From the NCBI RefSeq assembly GCF_900176595.1, contig NZ_LT838813.1, positions 1,116,001-1,180,000 on the forward strand: a stretch of 64,000 bases of DNA, given 5' to 3'. Below are positions 52,878 to 62,256 of this stretch, piece after piece. The position numbers and the translations under genes were made by a program. The DNA comes from Aquiflexum balticum DSM 16537 (GTDB taxonomy: Bacteria; Bacteroidota; Bacteroidia; Cytophagales; Cyclobacteriaceae). The notes under the pieces are model-generated. The model saw only the letters and a list, made by a program, of their open reading frames with translations, was not told the origin of the DNA and did not search any database. Within the stretch, counting starts at the first letter, position 1, and each line of letters starts with the position of its first letter.

Positions 52878-53011
52878 CAAGGGTTTCTCAATTCTTGCTT
52901 TTCATCAATTTAATTTCTACAATCATATGTTAAGAATCGTATATTTGAATCGATGTAACTAAGATGAATTTTCTAACAACAAGATTTGCTATTATTATTT
53001 GTTTGATTTAA

Positions 53012-56000
53012 ATGATGTCTGAAAGCCCAAAAGATTCATTCAAAAATATATTATTTACTGTTAAAAAATATAATAACGGCAAATTCGAACTGTTATATAT
53101 TTCTTCCGAAATAAGGAATATAATTGATGAAGGAGAAAAATTTTACCGTGAGGCCTTTTTTGAAGAAATACTTCCCACATTGCCCAGACCTTTTTTCCAA
53201 TATTTGTTTAAGATCCTGGGAAATGGAGATAAAGTGATTTGTCCCTTGGTCTGGAAAAAACAACTCTTCCAGTTTGTACAGCTAGAAGGCTACGTAATTT
53301 CTCAGGAAAATTACTCTTATTTGATCAATGTTTTGATTTCTCCCTTACCCCCAAACAAAAACATCAAGGTTTCCTGGCTTTTGGATAAATCAAAAAACGG
53401 GGTGTATGTTGGAAAGGGAGAACTTAAAAACCCCGAAAATATTTCGGAATGGGAAAAATATTTCATTGCCAAATTTGATTTTATAGATAAAAATAAGTTT
53501 TCAGAATTCATGCATTTGGACAGTGCAGAAATCCTCACTGTCTTTCCTGACCATTTATATTTGACAAAGCAAGTCCTGAATAAAGAAGTCTATTTGATAC
53601 AGTTGGAATATGGTTCCTCTGCAGATTTCAAAGGCTATCAAAAACCATCGGTAATCGGTAGAATTGCAAATAATAACCGGGTGATTTACTATGAATATGA
53701 TGTAGATTCGGATCTTTTTAAAGTATCAGGTGGATTCGAAGACATTTTGGGTTATCCGGTTCATTTTTTTGATGATTTTTCGGGAAAGGATTGGATTAAC
53801 CTGATTCATCCTGAAGACAGGCACTATTTCAATCACGGTTTTGAGCATTATAATAAATTGGTATATAGAATGTTGCACAGCAGTGGACATTATATCTATG
53901 TAAAAGATGAAAACAAGAAATTTGAAGAACAGCCAAACCAAAAAAACCTTGTATTTGGAATCATCACAGACATAACTGCCCTTAAAGAAATTGAGAAAGA
54001 TCTATTGGAACACAAAACCGTCCTTGACGAACTCACAGGAGTAGTACCCGGAATGGTTTATTTGCTTAAAGCATACGCGGATGGTCGTAGAAATTTCATT
54101 TTTGTAAGTGAGGGTAGCTATAATCTCCTGGGCCTGGAAGCATCCACAATTATGGAGAATTACCTTACATTAAAGGGTTTAATTCATCCGGATGATATTG
54201 AAAATGTTACCACAGCAGACAAAGATGCATTTACGAAAGACCAGAAATTTGAATCCAATTTCCGCATAATTACCCCCTCAGGAGAAACCAAATGGATTTA
54301 TGGGGCTTCCAATAGGTTGAATAAATATCAAAATGAATCAATTTGGGCAGGCTTTTTTGTAGATGTGACTTACACCAAACAAAAAGAAATAGAGTCCTTT
54401 TTTAACCTGAACAAATACAAGACCTTATTTAATGAAAACCCTCTACCAATTTTTCAATACGACAGAGAAGGAGTCATTCAGGATGTAAACAAGAGGTTTA
54501 TAGAAAAAATTGATGTGATGGACCCTAGCCTTTTGTTAGGTAAAAATCTTTTTGATATAGTCGGTAATCATCCTATTAAAGTCGCCTATGAAGACAGTAT
54601 AAAAAAAGGTTACGGCTTTTACGAGGGACCATACGTCAGCAACTTCAACAAAAAACTGTTCCATGTCAGGGTTAATGCAAAATCTGTTGATGAAAACGGT
54701 CTTTTCCAGGCTATTCTGGAGGATATCAGTGAAGAACAATATGTGTCAAACATTCTTTCTGAGCTTACTGAAAGAACATCAAGATATAGCGGCCAGAAGT
54801 TTTTTAATGAACTTACCAGTTTTCTTGCCGGTAAACTTTCTATGTCCTATTGTTTTATTGCAAAAGTGAATGAAAAGGATCATTCTGCTGAAATTTTGTC
54901 CATTTATGCGCAAGGAAAAAAGCAGAAAAATTATTCCTATAATTTAAAGAATACTCCTTGTGAAAAATGTTTGGATTCTAATTCACCCTTTATTATCCAT
55001 AACAGGGCCTTTGAAAAATTTCCTGAAGATAAAACCTTGTTTGATTTGGGTATTTCTACCTATTTAGGGATTCCGATTACTGATATCGAAAAAAACAGAT
55101 TAGGGATTTTAGTTTTGATGGATGAAAAACCTCATCCTTATAGTACCGGATTATCAGGATTACTGACTGTTCTTTCGGATAGAGTCGGTGCAGAACTCAG
55201 CAGATTGAATTTTGAAAACAGATTGATTGCGTCCGAACAACTTTTTAGAAGTATTGCTGAAAATTTCCCCAAAGGGATAATTGCCGTTCTGGATAAAGAT
55301 TTCAACTATATATATACCGATGGGAAAGGCTATCGCACTCTTGGGATAGATCCCAAAAACCTTATCGGAACGTCCCATATGTCCATGTATGAAAATGAAA
55401 ACATACATGAAATTGAGGGTTATTTCAAGAAAGTATTGAACGGGGAGGCAGTAGTGTTTGAGGTAGGTGTGGACAAACAATATTACCTCAAAAACGGTGT
55501 TCCTTTGGTCAATGATAAAGGTATTATTGACCGGATTTTATTGGTTTCCCAAAATATTACCGAAATCAAAATATCAGAATCGGAAAGGGAACAGTTAATC
55601 AGAGATCTAAAATCACAAAATGAGGAACTGCAGCGCTTTGCTTATATCATTTCCCATAACTTAAGAGCACCAATCGTAAACATTTCTTCACTATTGGATC
55701 TGTATAACAGCAGCAATCCCTCCGATATAGAAAATTATGAAATAATTGAAAACCTGAAAATATCGACCGATATACTTCACAGTACATTAGAAGATTTGAT
55801 AGAAGTAGTTTCAATCAAAAAAAACAAACTTCCCAAAATAGAAGAGGTAAGTTTCAAAATGTTGGTCAGAAACATAGAAAAAAGTCTATCCAAACAAATA
55901 AAGGAATCCGGAACCATTCTGAGGAATAACTTTACAGCTGCTCCAAATATAAATTATATCTATTCTCATTTAGAAAATTTTCTGATCAATCTGACCACCA

Positions 56001-56308
56001 ATGCCATCAAATACCGGCACGCAGAAAGAGATCCGATCATTGAAATAAAAACTTACAGGAAAAATAATTTTACTGTTATTGAATTTAGGGATAATGGAAT
56101 CGGTATTGATCTGGAAAGATATAAAGATAGGTTGTTTGGTCTTTACCAAAGGTTTCATTCTCACGTAGAAGGAAAGGGCCTTGGCCTATATCTGGTACGG
56201 GAACAAATTCGTGCCCATGATGGCAATCTTAAAATTGAGAGTAAAGTTGGAGAAGGAACAACCATATATATTTATCTGAAAAATCTAAAATCTCCCAGTT
56301 CCGAATAA
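53012..56308 (+). CDS. Multi-PAS/GAF sensor histidine kinase (orphan)
   Basis: 1098 residues. No membrane segments, so cytosolic. In order: an unclear N-terminal region (1-220), PAS domains with PAC motifs (about 220-330, 335-455, 460-575; GITDITALKEIEKDLLEHK, FFVDVTYTKQKEIESFF), a GAF domain (about 590-735), another PAS (745-860), a His kinase with His882 (AYIISHNLRAP) and an ATPase domain with NLTTNAIKYRH (N-box), DNGIGID (G1) and GKGLGLYLV (G2). No response regulator gene is adjacent, so it is an orphan; it may pass phosphate to a separately encoded partner. Signal unknown. A TATATTTG box at 52940-52947 may be its promoter. The start may be either of two adjacent Met codons (53012 or 53015). 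Confidence 0.85.
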   Translation: MMSESPKDSFKNILFTVKKYNNGKFELLYISSEIRNIIDEGEKFYREAFFEEILPTLPRPFFQYLFKILGNGDKVICPLVWKKQLFQFVQLEGYVISQENYSYLINVLISPLPPNKNIKVSWLLDKSKNGVYVGKGELKNPENISEWEKYFIAKFDFIDKNKFSEFMHLDSAEILTVFPDHLYLTKQVLNKEVYLIQLEYGSSADFKGYQKPSVIGRIANNNRVIYYEYDVDSDLFKVSGGFEDILGYPVHFFDDFSGKDWINLIHPEDRHYFNHGFEHYNKLVYRMLHSSGHYIYVKDENKKFEEQPNQKNLVFGIITDITALKEIEKDLLEHKTVLDELTGVVPGMVYLLKAYADGRRNFIFVSEGSYNLLGLEASTIMENYLTLKGLIHPDDIENVTTADKDAFTKDQKFESNFRIITPSGETKWIYGASNRLNKYQNESIWAGFFVDVTYTKQKEIESFFNLNKYKTLFNENPLPIFQYDREGVIQDVNKRFIEKIDVMDPSLLLGKNLFDIVGNHPIKVAYEDSIKKGYGFYEGPYVSNFNKKLFHVRVNAKSVDENGLFQAILEDISEEQYVSNILSELTERTSRYSGQKFFNELTSFLAGKLSMSYCFIAKVNEKDHSAEILSIYAQGKKQKNYSYNLKNTPCEKCLDSNSPFIIHNRAFEKFPEDKTLFDLGISTYLGIPITDIEKNRLGILVLMDEKPHPYSTGLSGLLTVLSDRVGAELSRLNFENRLIASEQLFRSIAENFPKGIIAVLDKDFNYIYTDGKGYRTLGIDPKNLIGTSHMSMYENENIHEIEGYFKKVLNGEAVVFEVGVDKQYYLKNGVPLVNDKGIIDRILLVSQNITEIKISESEREQLIRDLKSQNEELQRFAYIISHNLRAPIVNISSLLDLYNSSNPSDIENYEIIENLKISTDILHSTLEDLIEVVSIKKNKLPKIEEVSFKMLVRNIEKSLSKQIKESGTILRNNFTAAPNINYIYSHLENFLINLTTNAIKYRHAERDPIIEIKTYRKNNFTVIEFRDNGIGIDLERYKDRLFGLYQRFHSHVEGKGLGLYLVREQIRAHDGNLKIESKVGEGTTIYIYLKNLKSPSSE

Positions 56309-56353
56309 AAGTAAATCGAAACAATTACCATAAAATTATTTATTCTATTCTTT

Positions 56354-56361
56354 TACCTTTG
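56354..56361 (+). promoter_or_regulatory. Possible promoter -7 element of the lemA operon
   Basis: TACCTTTG fits the TAnnTTTG consensus of Bacteroidetes and lies 25 bp before the lemA start. No clear -33 TTTG is seen, so the call is tentative. Confidence 0.35.
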
Positions 56362-56386
56362 TCCTAAATTTTAAAATCACAAAAGC

Positions 56387-56977
56387 ATGAAAAAAGCATT
56401 AATCCCAATTCTCATAATTGCTGTTGTTGGAATATTCATTTACACAAAAGCAGTCGGTGTGTACAATATGTTTGTGCAAAATGAAGAAACCATCAATGGA
56501 CAATGGGCAGAAGTAGAAACCCAATACCAAAGAAGAGCTGACCTGATACCTAATTTGGTCAATACCGTCAAAGGATACGCGGATTTTGAACAGGAAACCC
56601 TAACGGGCGTGATTGAAGCCCGATCTAAGGCAACATCGATCAATTTGAATGCTGATAACTTGACGCCGGAGAATATTGCACAATTCCAACAGGCCCAGGA
56701 TCAATTGAGTGGCGCCTTAAGCCGCCTGCTTGTAACTGTGGAAAAGTATCCTGATCTTAAGGCCAACCAAAACTTTTTGGAACTCCAAGCCCAATTGGAG
56801 GGTACAGAAAACCGTATTGCAGTAGCAAGAAGAAATTTCAACCAATCGGTACAATCTTATAATGCCAATTTAAGAACATTCCCCAACAACATCTTTGCCG
56901 GTTGGTACGGCTTTGAAAGGAAGGGATATTTTGAAGCTGCAGCCGGTTCAGAAAATGCACCGACAGTTCAATTTTAA
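56387..56977 (+). CDS. lemA: LemA family membrane protein
   Basis: 196 residues. One N-terminal helix (LIPILIIAVVGIFIYT) then a coiled-coil-type domain with the LemA signature VYNMFVQNEETINGQWAEVE and NLVNTVKGYADFE. Anchored in the inner membrane with the coil outside. First gene of a LemA-TPM-TPM operon, 5 bp before the next gene. Function of the family is poorly known; it is linked to membrane stress. Confidence 0.9.
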   Translation: MKKALIPILIIAVVGIFIYTKAVGVYNMFVQNEETINGQWAEVETQYQRRADLIPNLVNTVKGYADFEQETLTGVIEARSKATSINLNADNLTPENIAQFQQAQDQLSGALSRLLVTVEKYPDLKANQNFLELQAQLEGTENRIAVARRNFNQSVQSYNANLRTFPNNIFAGWYGFERKGYFEAAAGSENAPTVQF

Positions 56978-56982
56978 CGTTT

Positions 56983-57417
56983 ATGGCTGAAAAATTATTT
57001 TCTCAGGAAGACAGGGATATCATCATTGCTGCTATACAAGCAGCTGAACAAGAAACATCCGGAGAAATTCAGGTGCACATTGAAAACCATTGTTCCGGGG
57101 ATGTAATGGATCGTGCTGCGGAGGTGTTTGAAACACTCAAAATGCACCAAACAAAGGAAAGGAATGCAGTATTGTTCTATTTGGCGGTCCAAGATCACAG
57201 GTTTGCCATTCTGGGGGACTGTGGAATCAATGGAGTGGTTCCAGCTGATTTTTGGGAGAATATCAAAGAAAGGATGCTTGCAGAATTCAAAAAAGGGAGA
57301 TTCACTGAAGCACTGAGAATTGGTATTGAGATGTGCGGTTTACAGTTAAAAGCCCATTTCCCATTTAATCAAAAAGGTGATATCAATGAACTACCTGATG
57401 AAATCTCTTTTGGATAA
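56983..57417 (+). CDS. TPM-domain protein, short
   Basis: 144 residues. TPM (TLP18.3/Psb32/MOLO-1) domain alone: QAAEQETSGEIQVHIENHC, LKMHQTKERNAVLFYLAVQD, RFAILGDCGINGVVP. No signal peptide or membrane helix, unlike its downstream partner. It lies 5 bp after lemA and 7 bp before the longer TPM gene, so translation is likely coupled. May act as phosphatase-like or protein-binding partner, by family only. Confidence 0.85.
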   Translation: MAEKLFSQEDRDIIIAAIQAAEQETSGEIQVHIENHCSGDVMDRAAEVFETLKMHQTKERNAVLFYLAVQDHRFAILGDCGINGVVPADFWENIKERMLAEFKKGRFTEALRIGIEMCGLQLKAHFPFNQKGDINELPDEISFG

Positions 57418-57424
57418 AAACACA

Positions 57425-58237
57425 ATGGTAAATAAATCACAATTACTTCTTAGCCTCTTATTTATTCAATTACTGGTTATTCCTCTCTTTGGTCAGGGGG
57501 ATTTTCCGCCTTTGCCCAATCCCCCCAAATTGGTCAATGATTTTTCCAATACCCTTACATCAGAGGAAGTTCTCAAATTAGAACGCAAATTGGTCGCTTA
57601 TAATGACAGTACTTCTACCCAGGTCACCATTGTCATGATCCGTTCATTGGGTCCTTATGACATCAGTGATTATGCATTTCAATTGGGTGACAAGTGGGGA
57701 ATCGGCCAAAAAGACCTCGACAATGGCATATTAATCCTTGCTGCTATGGATGATAGAAAAGTATTCATTGCAACGGGATATGGAATGGAAGGAGCGATCC
57801 CTGATATTTTGGCCAAAAGAATTGTAGACCAATTAATTGTCCCCAATTTCAGAATGGAATCTTATTACACTGGATTGGACAAAGCTACCGATATGATCTT
57901 CAAATTGGCCTCAGGGGAATATAAAGCAGATACAGTAGCTACATCCGGAGAACATGGGGGAGCATTGATTTTCTTTTTGATCATTATCTTTCTATTTGTA
58001 ATCCTCCCTCTGATAAGAAACAGGAAAGACAACAACAACCATATGGGTGGCAAAGGCGGAGGAATTGATTTATTCACCACCATCATGCTTGCCAATATGC
58101 TCAAAGGCGGCAGTAAAGGAAAATTTGGGGACTTTTCCTCTGGTAAAGGTTCTTTTGGCGGATTTGGCGGTGGCGGCGGTTTTGGAGGTTTCGGAGGTGG
58201 ATCCTTTGGAGGTGGTGGTGCAGGAGGAAGTTGGTAA
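57425..58237 (+). CDS. TPM-domain membrane protein with Gly-rich tail
   Basis: 270 residues from the ATG at 57425 (a GTG at 57377 is less likely). Signal peptide, TPM domain (KLVNDFSNTLTSEEVLKLE, STQVTIVMIRSLGPYDISDYA, GWIGQK-type DKWGIGQKDLDNGIL), one membrane helix (LIFFLIIIFLFVILPLI) and a Gly-rich low-complexity tail (repeated FGGFGGGG). This is the usual TPM_phosphatase layout of Bacteroidetes. It completes the LemA operon. Convergent with the GH5 gene, 3 bp apart. Confidence 0.85.
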   Translation: MVNKSQLLLSLLFIQLLVIPLFGQGDFPPLPNPPKLVNDFSNTLTSEEVLKLERKLVAYNDSTSTQVTIVMIRSLGPYDISDYAFQLGDKWGIGQKDLDNGILILAAMDDRKVFIATGYGMEGAIPDILAKRIVDQLIVPNFRMESYYTGLDKATDMIFKLASGEYKADTVATSGEHGGALIFFLIIIFLFVILPLIRNRKDNNNHMGGKGGGIDLFTTIMLANMLKGGSKGKFGDFSSGKGSFGGFGGGGGFGGFGGGSFGGGGAGGSW

Positions 58238-58240
58238 ATT

Positions 58241-59401
58241 TTAGGCGTACTTCATCAAAAGATTGAGGTACTTTCTATCCAGTTTTTCACCATACCAATT
58301 TTCATAATCCACATCTTCCCGTCCAGAATTCAGGATGCCAAAAGTTCCGGAAAATTCCCAGATTCCAAAACCTATTCCATTTTCATGCATAATATCCAAC
58401 ACATCCTCAAACCAGGCCAAAAACACGTCATGGGGAGTTTTATTGAAAGCACCACATTCTCCGCAATGGACCCCAACTCCTTTTCTGAGTAAATCCACCC
58501 AAGGCTCATAGTATTTTTCAAGGGTTTGTTTGTTGTGCATGACGCCATTGATTTCTCCAGGCCATGTTGGAGTAGGAAGACTGTCCACATCCTTATAAGA
58601 CCAAGGGGCTTTAAAGTGTGAAATCAAATGTGGATGATAACCGCGACAACTTTGATGGAGGTCAAGATCAGCCAATTCCGGAACAGCAACGCCACCGCCG
58701 CTATTTCCATCAGCTATGACCAATCGTTTCTTTTTTACAGATTTAATGGTTTCCACGGCAGCTTTTGCTACCCTATGATAATCTTCTACGGGAACCGGTC
58801 CTCCGGGTGAATGTTGGTCATTTGGATCCGCCCTCATGTAGGGTTCATTGACCAAATCAAAGCTCAATTTCTTGGCAGAAATGCTTTTATACCGCTTTGC
58901 CCACATTTCCCAATGTGCACAAAAAGCGTCCAAAGCTTCCTGATCCTTCCATAAATTATACGGTTCGATAAATCCGGCATTGATACAAAAACCCGGAGCC
59001 CTATGTAAATTCAAACTGACATGAAGTCCATACTTATGTGCAGTGTCTACCAATTTGTCAATTTCCTGAAGTCTATTTTCATCAAAATTCAACACCTCTT
59101 CTCTCAAAATGGGCCTGGACCTATCAAAATCCAAATAAGAAGGATAAGATATGGGTACCCTTACAAAGTCAAATCCCCAATCAGCCATCCACTGAAAATA
59201 TTTTTCGGGATTTTTCCTTCCTTTATCTGCTTCCGGATTGAAAAAATCAAGTAGATTAAAACCTCTCCATTTGGGAAGTTTATTTTTGATTTTACTATCA
59301 GCTGCAGTTAAACTGGAAGTCGCACCAAGGCTCACTGCAGCGGCGATTACTCCGGATTTCTTTAGGAAGTCTCTTCTTTCATTGATTTGTATCTTCTTCA
59401 T
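58241..59401 (-). CDS. Glycoside hydrolase family 5 enzyme, Tat-exported
   Basis: 386 residues from the ATG at 59401; the longer frame adds 47 residues that look non-coding. The N-terminus RRDFLKKSGVIAAAVSLGATS is a twin-arginine signal. GH5 landmarks: acid/base Glu186 in LVNEPYM, nucleophile Glu315 in HCGECGAFN, and YGLHVSLNLHRAPGFC. GH5 enzymes cut beta-1,4 glucans or mannans; the specificity cannot be read. Not part of a polysaccharide-utilisation locus here (no SusC/SusD pair). Convergent with the TPM gene. Confidence 0.85.
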   Translation of the reverse strand: MKKIQINERRDFLKKSGVIAAAVSLGATSSLTAADSKIKNKLPKWRGFNLLDFFNPEADKGRKNPEKYFQWMADWGFDFVRVPISYPSYLDFDRSRPILREEVLNFDENRLQEIDKLVDTAHKYGLHVSLNLHRAPGFCINAGFIEPYNLWKDQEALDAFCAHWEMWAKRYKSISAKKLSFDLVNEPYMRADPNDQHSPGGPVPVEDYHRVAKAAVETIKSVKKKRLVIADGNSGGGVAVPELADLDLHQSCRGYHPHLISHFKAPWSYKDVDSLPTPTWPGEINGVMHNKQTLEKYYEPWVDLLRKGVGVHCGECGAFNKTPHDVFLAWFEDVLDIMHENGIGFGIWEFSGTFGILNSGREDVDYENWYGEKLDRKYLNLLMKYA

Positions 59402-59548
59402 AGGCTTGATAATTAAATACTTAAATAGTGAAAAATTAAAATGATAAAAAATACTGTTTACATCAACGGTAAAAAAATTAAAAAGCGATTTATCGGAGAA
59501 AGAATAGACATTTTTAAATTTTGCACAGCTTAATTGTTTCAAATTGAT

Positions 59549-60250
59549 TTAAGCTTTTCCTGCTGCAATAACTGCTAAATCCACTGTTTTGACCATTTGG
59601 CGATGAAGGATATTGGCACAGGAAACCAAAGTCGCTCCTGTGGTCATTACATCATCTACCAATAATATGCGCTTTCCGGCTAATTGACTCTCTTTCTTTA
59701 CCTTAAAAACTTCGGAAACATTTTCAATCCTTTCAATTCTGGACTTACTGGTCTGTGTTTCTGTAAACTGCACTCTTTCCAATGAAATGTTTACAGGTAT
59801 ACCCAAAGATTCAGATAGACCGTTAGCAAACTGTTCACTTTGGTTATAACCTCTTCTTTTTTGTTTTAAGGGGTGCAGTGGAACCGGAGTAATTTCATCC
59901 CAATTATTCTGAAGATTAACCGAGTGTAATATTGAGCCGTAAATTCTGCCCAATTCTGCCCCAATTTCCGGTCTGTTTTTATATTTCAGCTGATGCAGCA
60001 AACTTTGACTTATACCCTTCTTGGTAAACCTCAAAAAAGACATCACAAGGTTAGGATGCGTCAGTCCCATGATTTTAACCACCAAGTCATTGTTTTGTGG
60101 GCGAAGGTGATAATCTGCTATGGGGAGATTTGCAATACATATTTTACATAGCTGATTTTCAAAGTCAAATAGACTCCGTTTACAGAGGCAACAGGTCTTT
60201 GGAAAAACCAATGCCAAAAAATCTTCAAAAATGGAGAAACGTAATTCCAA
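59549..60250 (-). CDS. ComF family phosphoribosyltransferase-like protein
   Basis: 233 residues. An N-terminal zinc-finger-like part with Cys (PKTCCLCKRSLFDFENQLCKIC) and a PRTase domain with ILLVDDVMTTGATL, the classic phosphoribosyl-binding loop. ComF/GntX-type; ComF takes part in natural DNA uptake in other bacteria. The start at 60250 (MELRFSIFEDF) and length fit. Divergent from the AhpD-like gene. Confidence 0.85.
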   Translation of the reverse strand: MELRFSIFEDFLALVFPKTCCLCKRSLFDFENQLCKICIANLPIADYHLRPQNNDLVVKIMGLTHPNLVMSFLRFTKKGISQSLLHQLKYKNRPEIGAELGRIYGSILHSVNLQNNWDEITPVPLHPLKQKRRGYNQSEQFANGLSESLGIPVNISLERVQFTETQTSKSRIERIENVSEVFKVKKESQLAGKRILLVDDVMTTGATLVSCANILHRQMVKTVDLAVIAAGKA

Positions 60251-60325
60251 AATAGCTTGTTAAGACTTAATTAGATTAAATACCTGTTATATTTGAAGTT
60301 TAAAACATAACCTCCTCAAAATTTA

Positions 60326-60682
60326 ATGAATTTAATAGAAGAATTCAATTCCTATAGAAGCGAAATGAATGAAAGAATCATGGCTTCTGACAACAAAGTG
60401 ATCAAGCGGTTCTTCAATTTAGATACCAATACCTACACTGAAGGTGCGGTAAATGTAAAGACAAAGGAGATGATTGGACTGGCCTGTTCCATGGTTTTGC
60501 GCTGCGATGATTGTATTAAATATCATTTGGGTAAATCCTATGAGGCCGGATTGACAAAAGAGGAGATCTTTGAAGTATTCTCTATTGCAACTGTCATAGG
60601 CGGATCCATTGTGATTCCCCACCTGAGGCGAGCTGTGGAATATTGGGAATTATTGGAAAAGGAAAATAAGAAAAATGTTTAA
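60326..60682 (+). CDS. AhpD-like carboxymuconolactone decarboxylase family protein
   Basis: 118 residues. CMD fold with the redox CxxC in VLRCDDCIKYHLG (about 53-56) and the pattern EIFEVFSIATVIGGS. Peroxidase-type relatives (AhpD) use this Cys pair; no AhpC gene is adjacent. First gene in a tight run of co-directional genes to 62676; it overlaps the next gene by 8 bp. Confidence 0.75.
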   Translation: MNLIEEFNSYRSEMNERIMASDNKVIKRFFNLDTNTYTEGAVNVKTKEMIGLACSMVLRCDDCIKYHLGKSYEAGLTKEEIFEVFSIATVIGGSIVIPHLRRAVEYWELLEKENKKNV

Positions 60683-61037
60683 AAAAGACCTTGATCTTGA
60701 AAAACGTTGGGGGAAACTCCTTTTAGGAATTTCTGACTTGGTGGGTAAAAAACCCACTGATTTAAACAGTGTTTTATTCCTCATAGGAGTGCAGGAATTA
60801 GGTATGGGTAACAGAAATTTTTCCAAAGAACAAAAGCAGGACCTGATGCACATTGCAATCTGTAAGGTTCTTAGTTTAGCGGGATTTTATGAGTTGGATT
60901 ATATTGATCAGGAAGGTTGGCCACATTGGAAGCTGGTAAAGAAACTTCCTCATTTTGACATTCTGGAGCAGGAAAAATTGCTTAAAATACAGGTGATAGA
61001 CTATTTTGAACAAGAATTCCAAATAGAAATCAAATAA
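60675..61037 (+). CDS. Conserved hypothetical protein
   Basis: 120 residues, soluble, helical. Notable: KLLLGISDLVGKKPTDLNSV, FLIGVQELGMG and an acidic/aromatic C-terminus (WPHWKLVKKLPHFDILEQ). It looks like a small conserved Bacteroidetes protein of unknown function. It overlaps the preceding gene by 8 bp and lies 25 bp before the exonuclease gene. Confidence 0.55.
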   Translation: MFKKDLDLEKRWGKLLLGISDLVGKKPTDLNSVLFLIGVQELGMGNRNFSKEQKQDLMHIAICKVLSLAGFYELDYIDQEGWPHWKLVKKLPHFDILEQEKLLKIQVIDYFEQEFQIEIK

Positions 61038-61062
61038 ACAAAAAAGTAAGCATCAAATACCA

Positions 61063-61827
61063 ATGAAAATCGTATCCTACAATGTCAATGGCATCCGGGC
61101 AGCATTAAATAAAGGCTTTTTAGATTGGTTGAAGGCAACAGACCCTGATATCATAGGCTTACAGGAAGTAAAGGCTGAATTAAATCAAATCGATAAAGCT
61201 ATATTTGAGGATATCGGTTATAACATATATTGGTTTCCGGCAGTTAAAAAAGGCTACAGTGGAGTTGCCATATTGAGCAAATTGAAACCCAAACACGTGG
61301 AATATGGAATGGGTATATCCAAGTATGACGATGAAGGTAGGATGATACGTACAGACTTTGAAACATTTTCGTTTGTATCAGCTTATTTTCCATCAGGAAC
61401 CACCGGAGATGTAAGGCAAGATTTCAAATACATCTTTCTCGATGATATATATGGTTATTCTCAGGATTTAAAAGAAAAATTACCTAATTTGATATTGAGT
61501 GGAGATTATAATATTTGTCACAAACCAATAGATATTCACAATCCGGTTTCAAACAAAAATTCTTCGGGATTTTTACCAGAAGAAAGGGCATGGATGGATA
61601 AGTTTACTGAATCGGGATTTGATGATAGTTTCAGGTTATTCAATAAGAATCCACATCAATATACTTGGTGGAGTTATCGAGCAGGGTCTAGGGGAAAAAA
61701 TTTGGGTTGGAGGATTGATTACCACATGACTACCGATTCCATGAAAGAAAGAATCAAAAGATCTGTCATATTACCAGAGGCCTATCATTCAGATCATTGT
61801 CCGATAATGGTAGAAATAGAAAATTAA
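61063..61827 (+). CDS. xth: Exodeoxyribonuclease III (AP endonuclease)
   Basis: 254 residues. Endonuclease/exonuclease/phosphatase fold: MKIVSYNVNGIRAALNKGFLDWL, IIGLQEVKAE (metal Glu), LSGDYNICHKPIDIHNP, and the end motif YHSDHCPIMVEIE with catalytic His-Asp. Removes 3-prime blocks and cuts at abasic sites in base excision repair. The Asp-Tyr-Asn in SGDYN fits ExoA/XthA. Confidence 0.92.
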   Translation: MKIVSYNVNGIRAALNKGFLDWLKATDPDIIGLQEVKAELNQIDKAIFEDIGYNIYWFPAVKKGYSGVAILSKLKPKHVEYGMGISKYDDEGRMIRTDFETFSFVSAYFPSGTTGDVRQDFKYIFLDDIYGYSQDLKEKLPNLILSGDYNICHKPIDIHNPVSNKNSSGFLPEERAWMDKFTESGFDDSFRLFNKNPHQYTWWSYRAGSRGKNLGWRIDYHMTTDSMKERIKRSVILPEAYHSDHCPIMVEIEN

Positions 61828-61857
61828 AATATATAACGTAATAGCCATAAAAGCTTC

Positions 61858-62256
61858 ATGAAATCTATTAAAATTTCAATTCCATCTCTTATAGATAATA
61901 TAAAAATTATAGAAAGCTTCATTGATAACGCCAGAGAGAAATATGCTATCAATGAAGACATCTATGGTAATATTATGATTTCTGTGACAGAATGTGTTAC
62001 TAATGCGATCCTACATGGCAATAATTTAGATGGTAATAAAAAAGTGGATTTGGAATTACACTTAGACGACAATCTTGTTAAATTCATTATTAAAGATGAA
62101 GGAGAAGGCTTCGATTATGAAAATTTAATCGATCCAACTGAACCGGAAAACTTGGAAAAAACAGGAGGTAGGGGAATTTTCATTATGAAACATCTTTCTG
62201 ATGAAGTCAAGTTTGATGATTCCGGAAGAAAAACAACTTTAACCTTCTACATGTAA
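61858..62256 (+). CDS. RsbW-like ATP-binding protein (GHKL, anti-sigma type)
   Basis: 132 residues, one GHKL ATPase domain: SVTECVTNAILHGNN (N-box), KDEGEGFDYENL (G1-type), GGRGIFIMKHLSDEV (G2-type). This is the RsbW/SpoIIAB-like class that binds a sigma factor or phosphorylates a STAS partner. No STAS or sigma gene is next to it, though a STAS-like gene lies at 13157. Abuts ybeY (stop at 62256, next ATG at 62257), so the two are translated together. Confidence 0.8.
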   Translation: MKSIKISIPSLIDNIKIIESFIDNAREKYAINEDIYGNIMISVTECVTNAILHGNNLDGNKKVDLELHLDDNLVKFIIKDEGEGFDYENLIDPTEPENLEKTGGRGIFIMKHLSDEVKFDDSGRKTTLTFYM

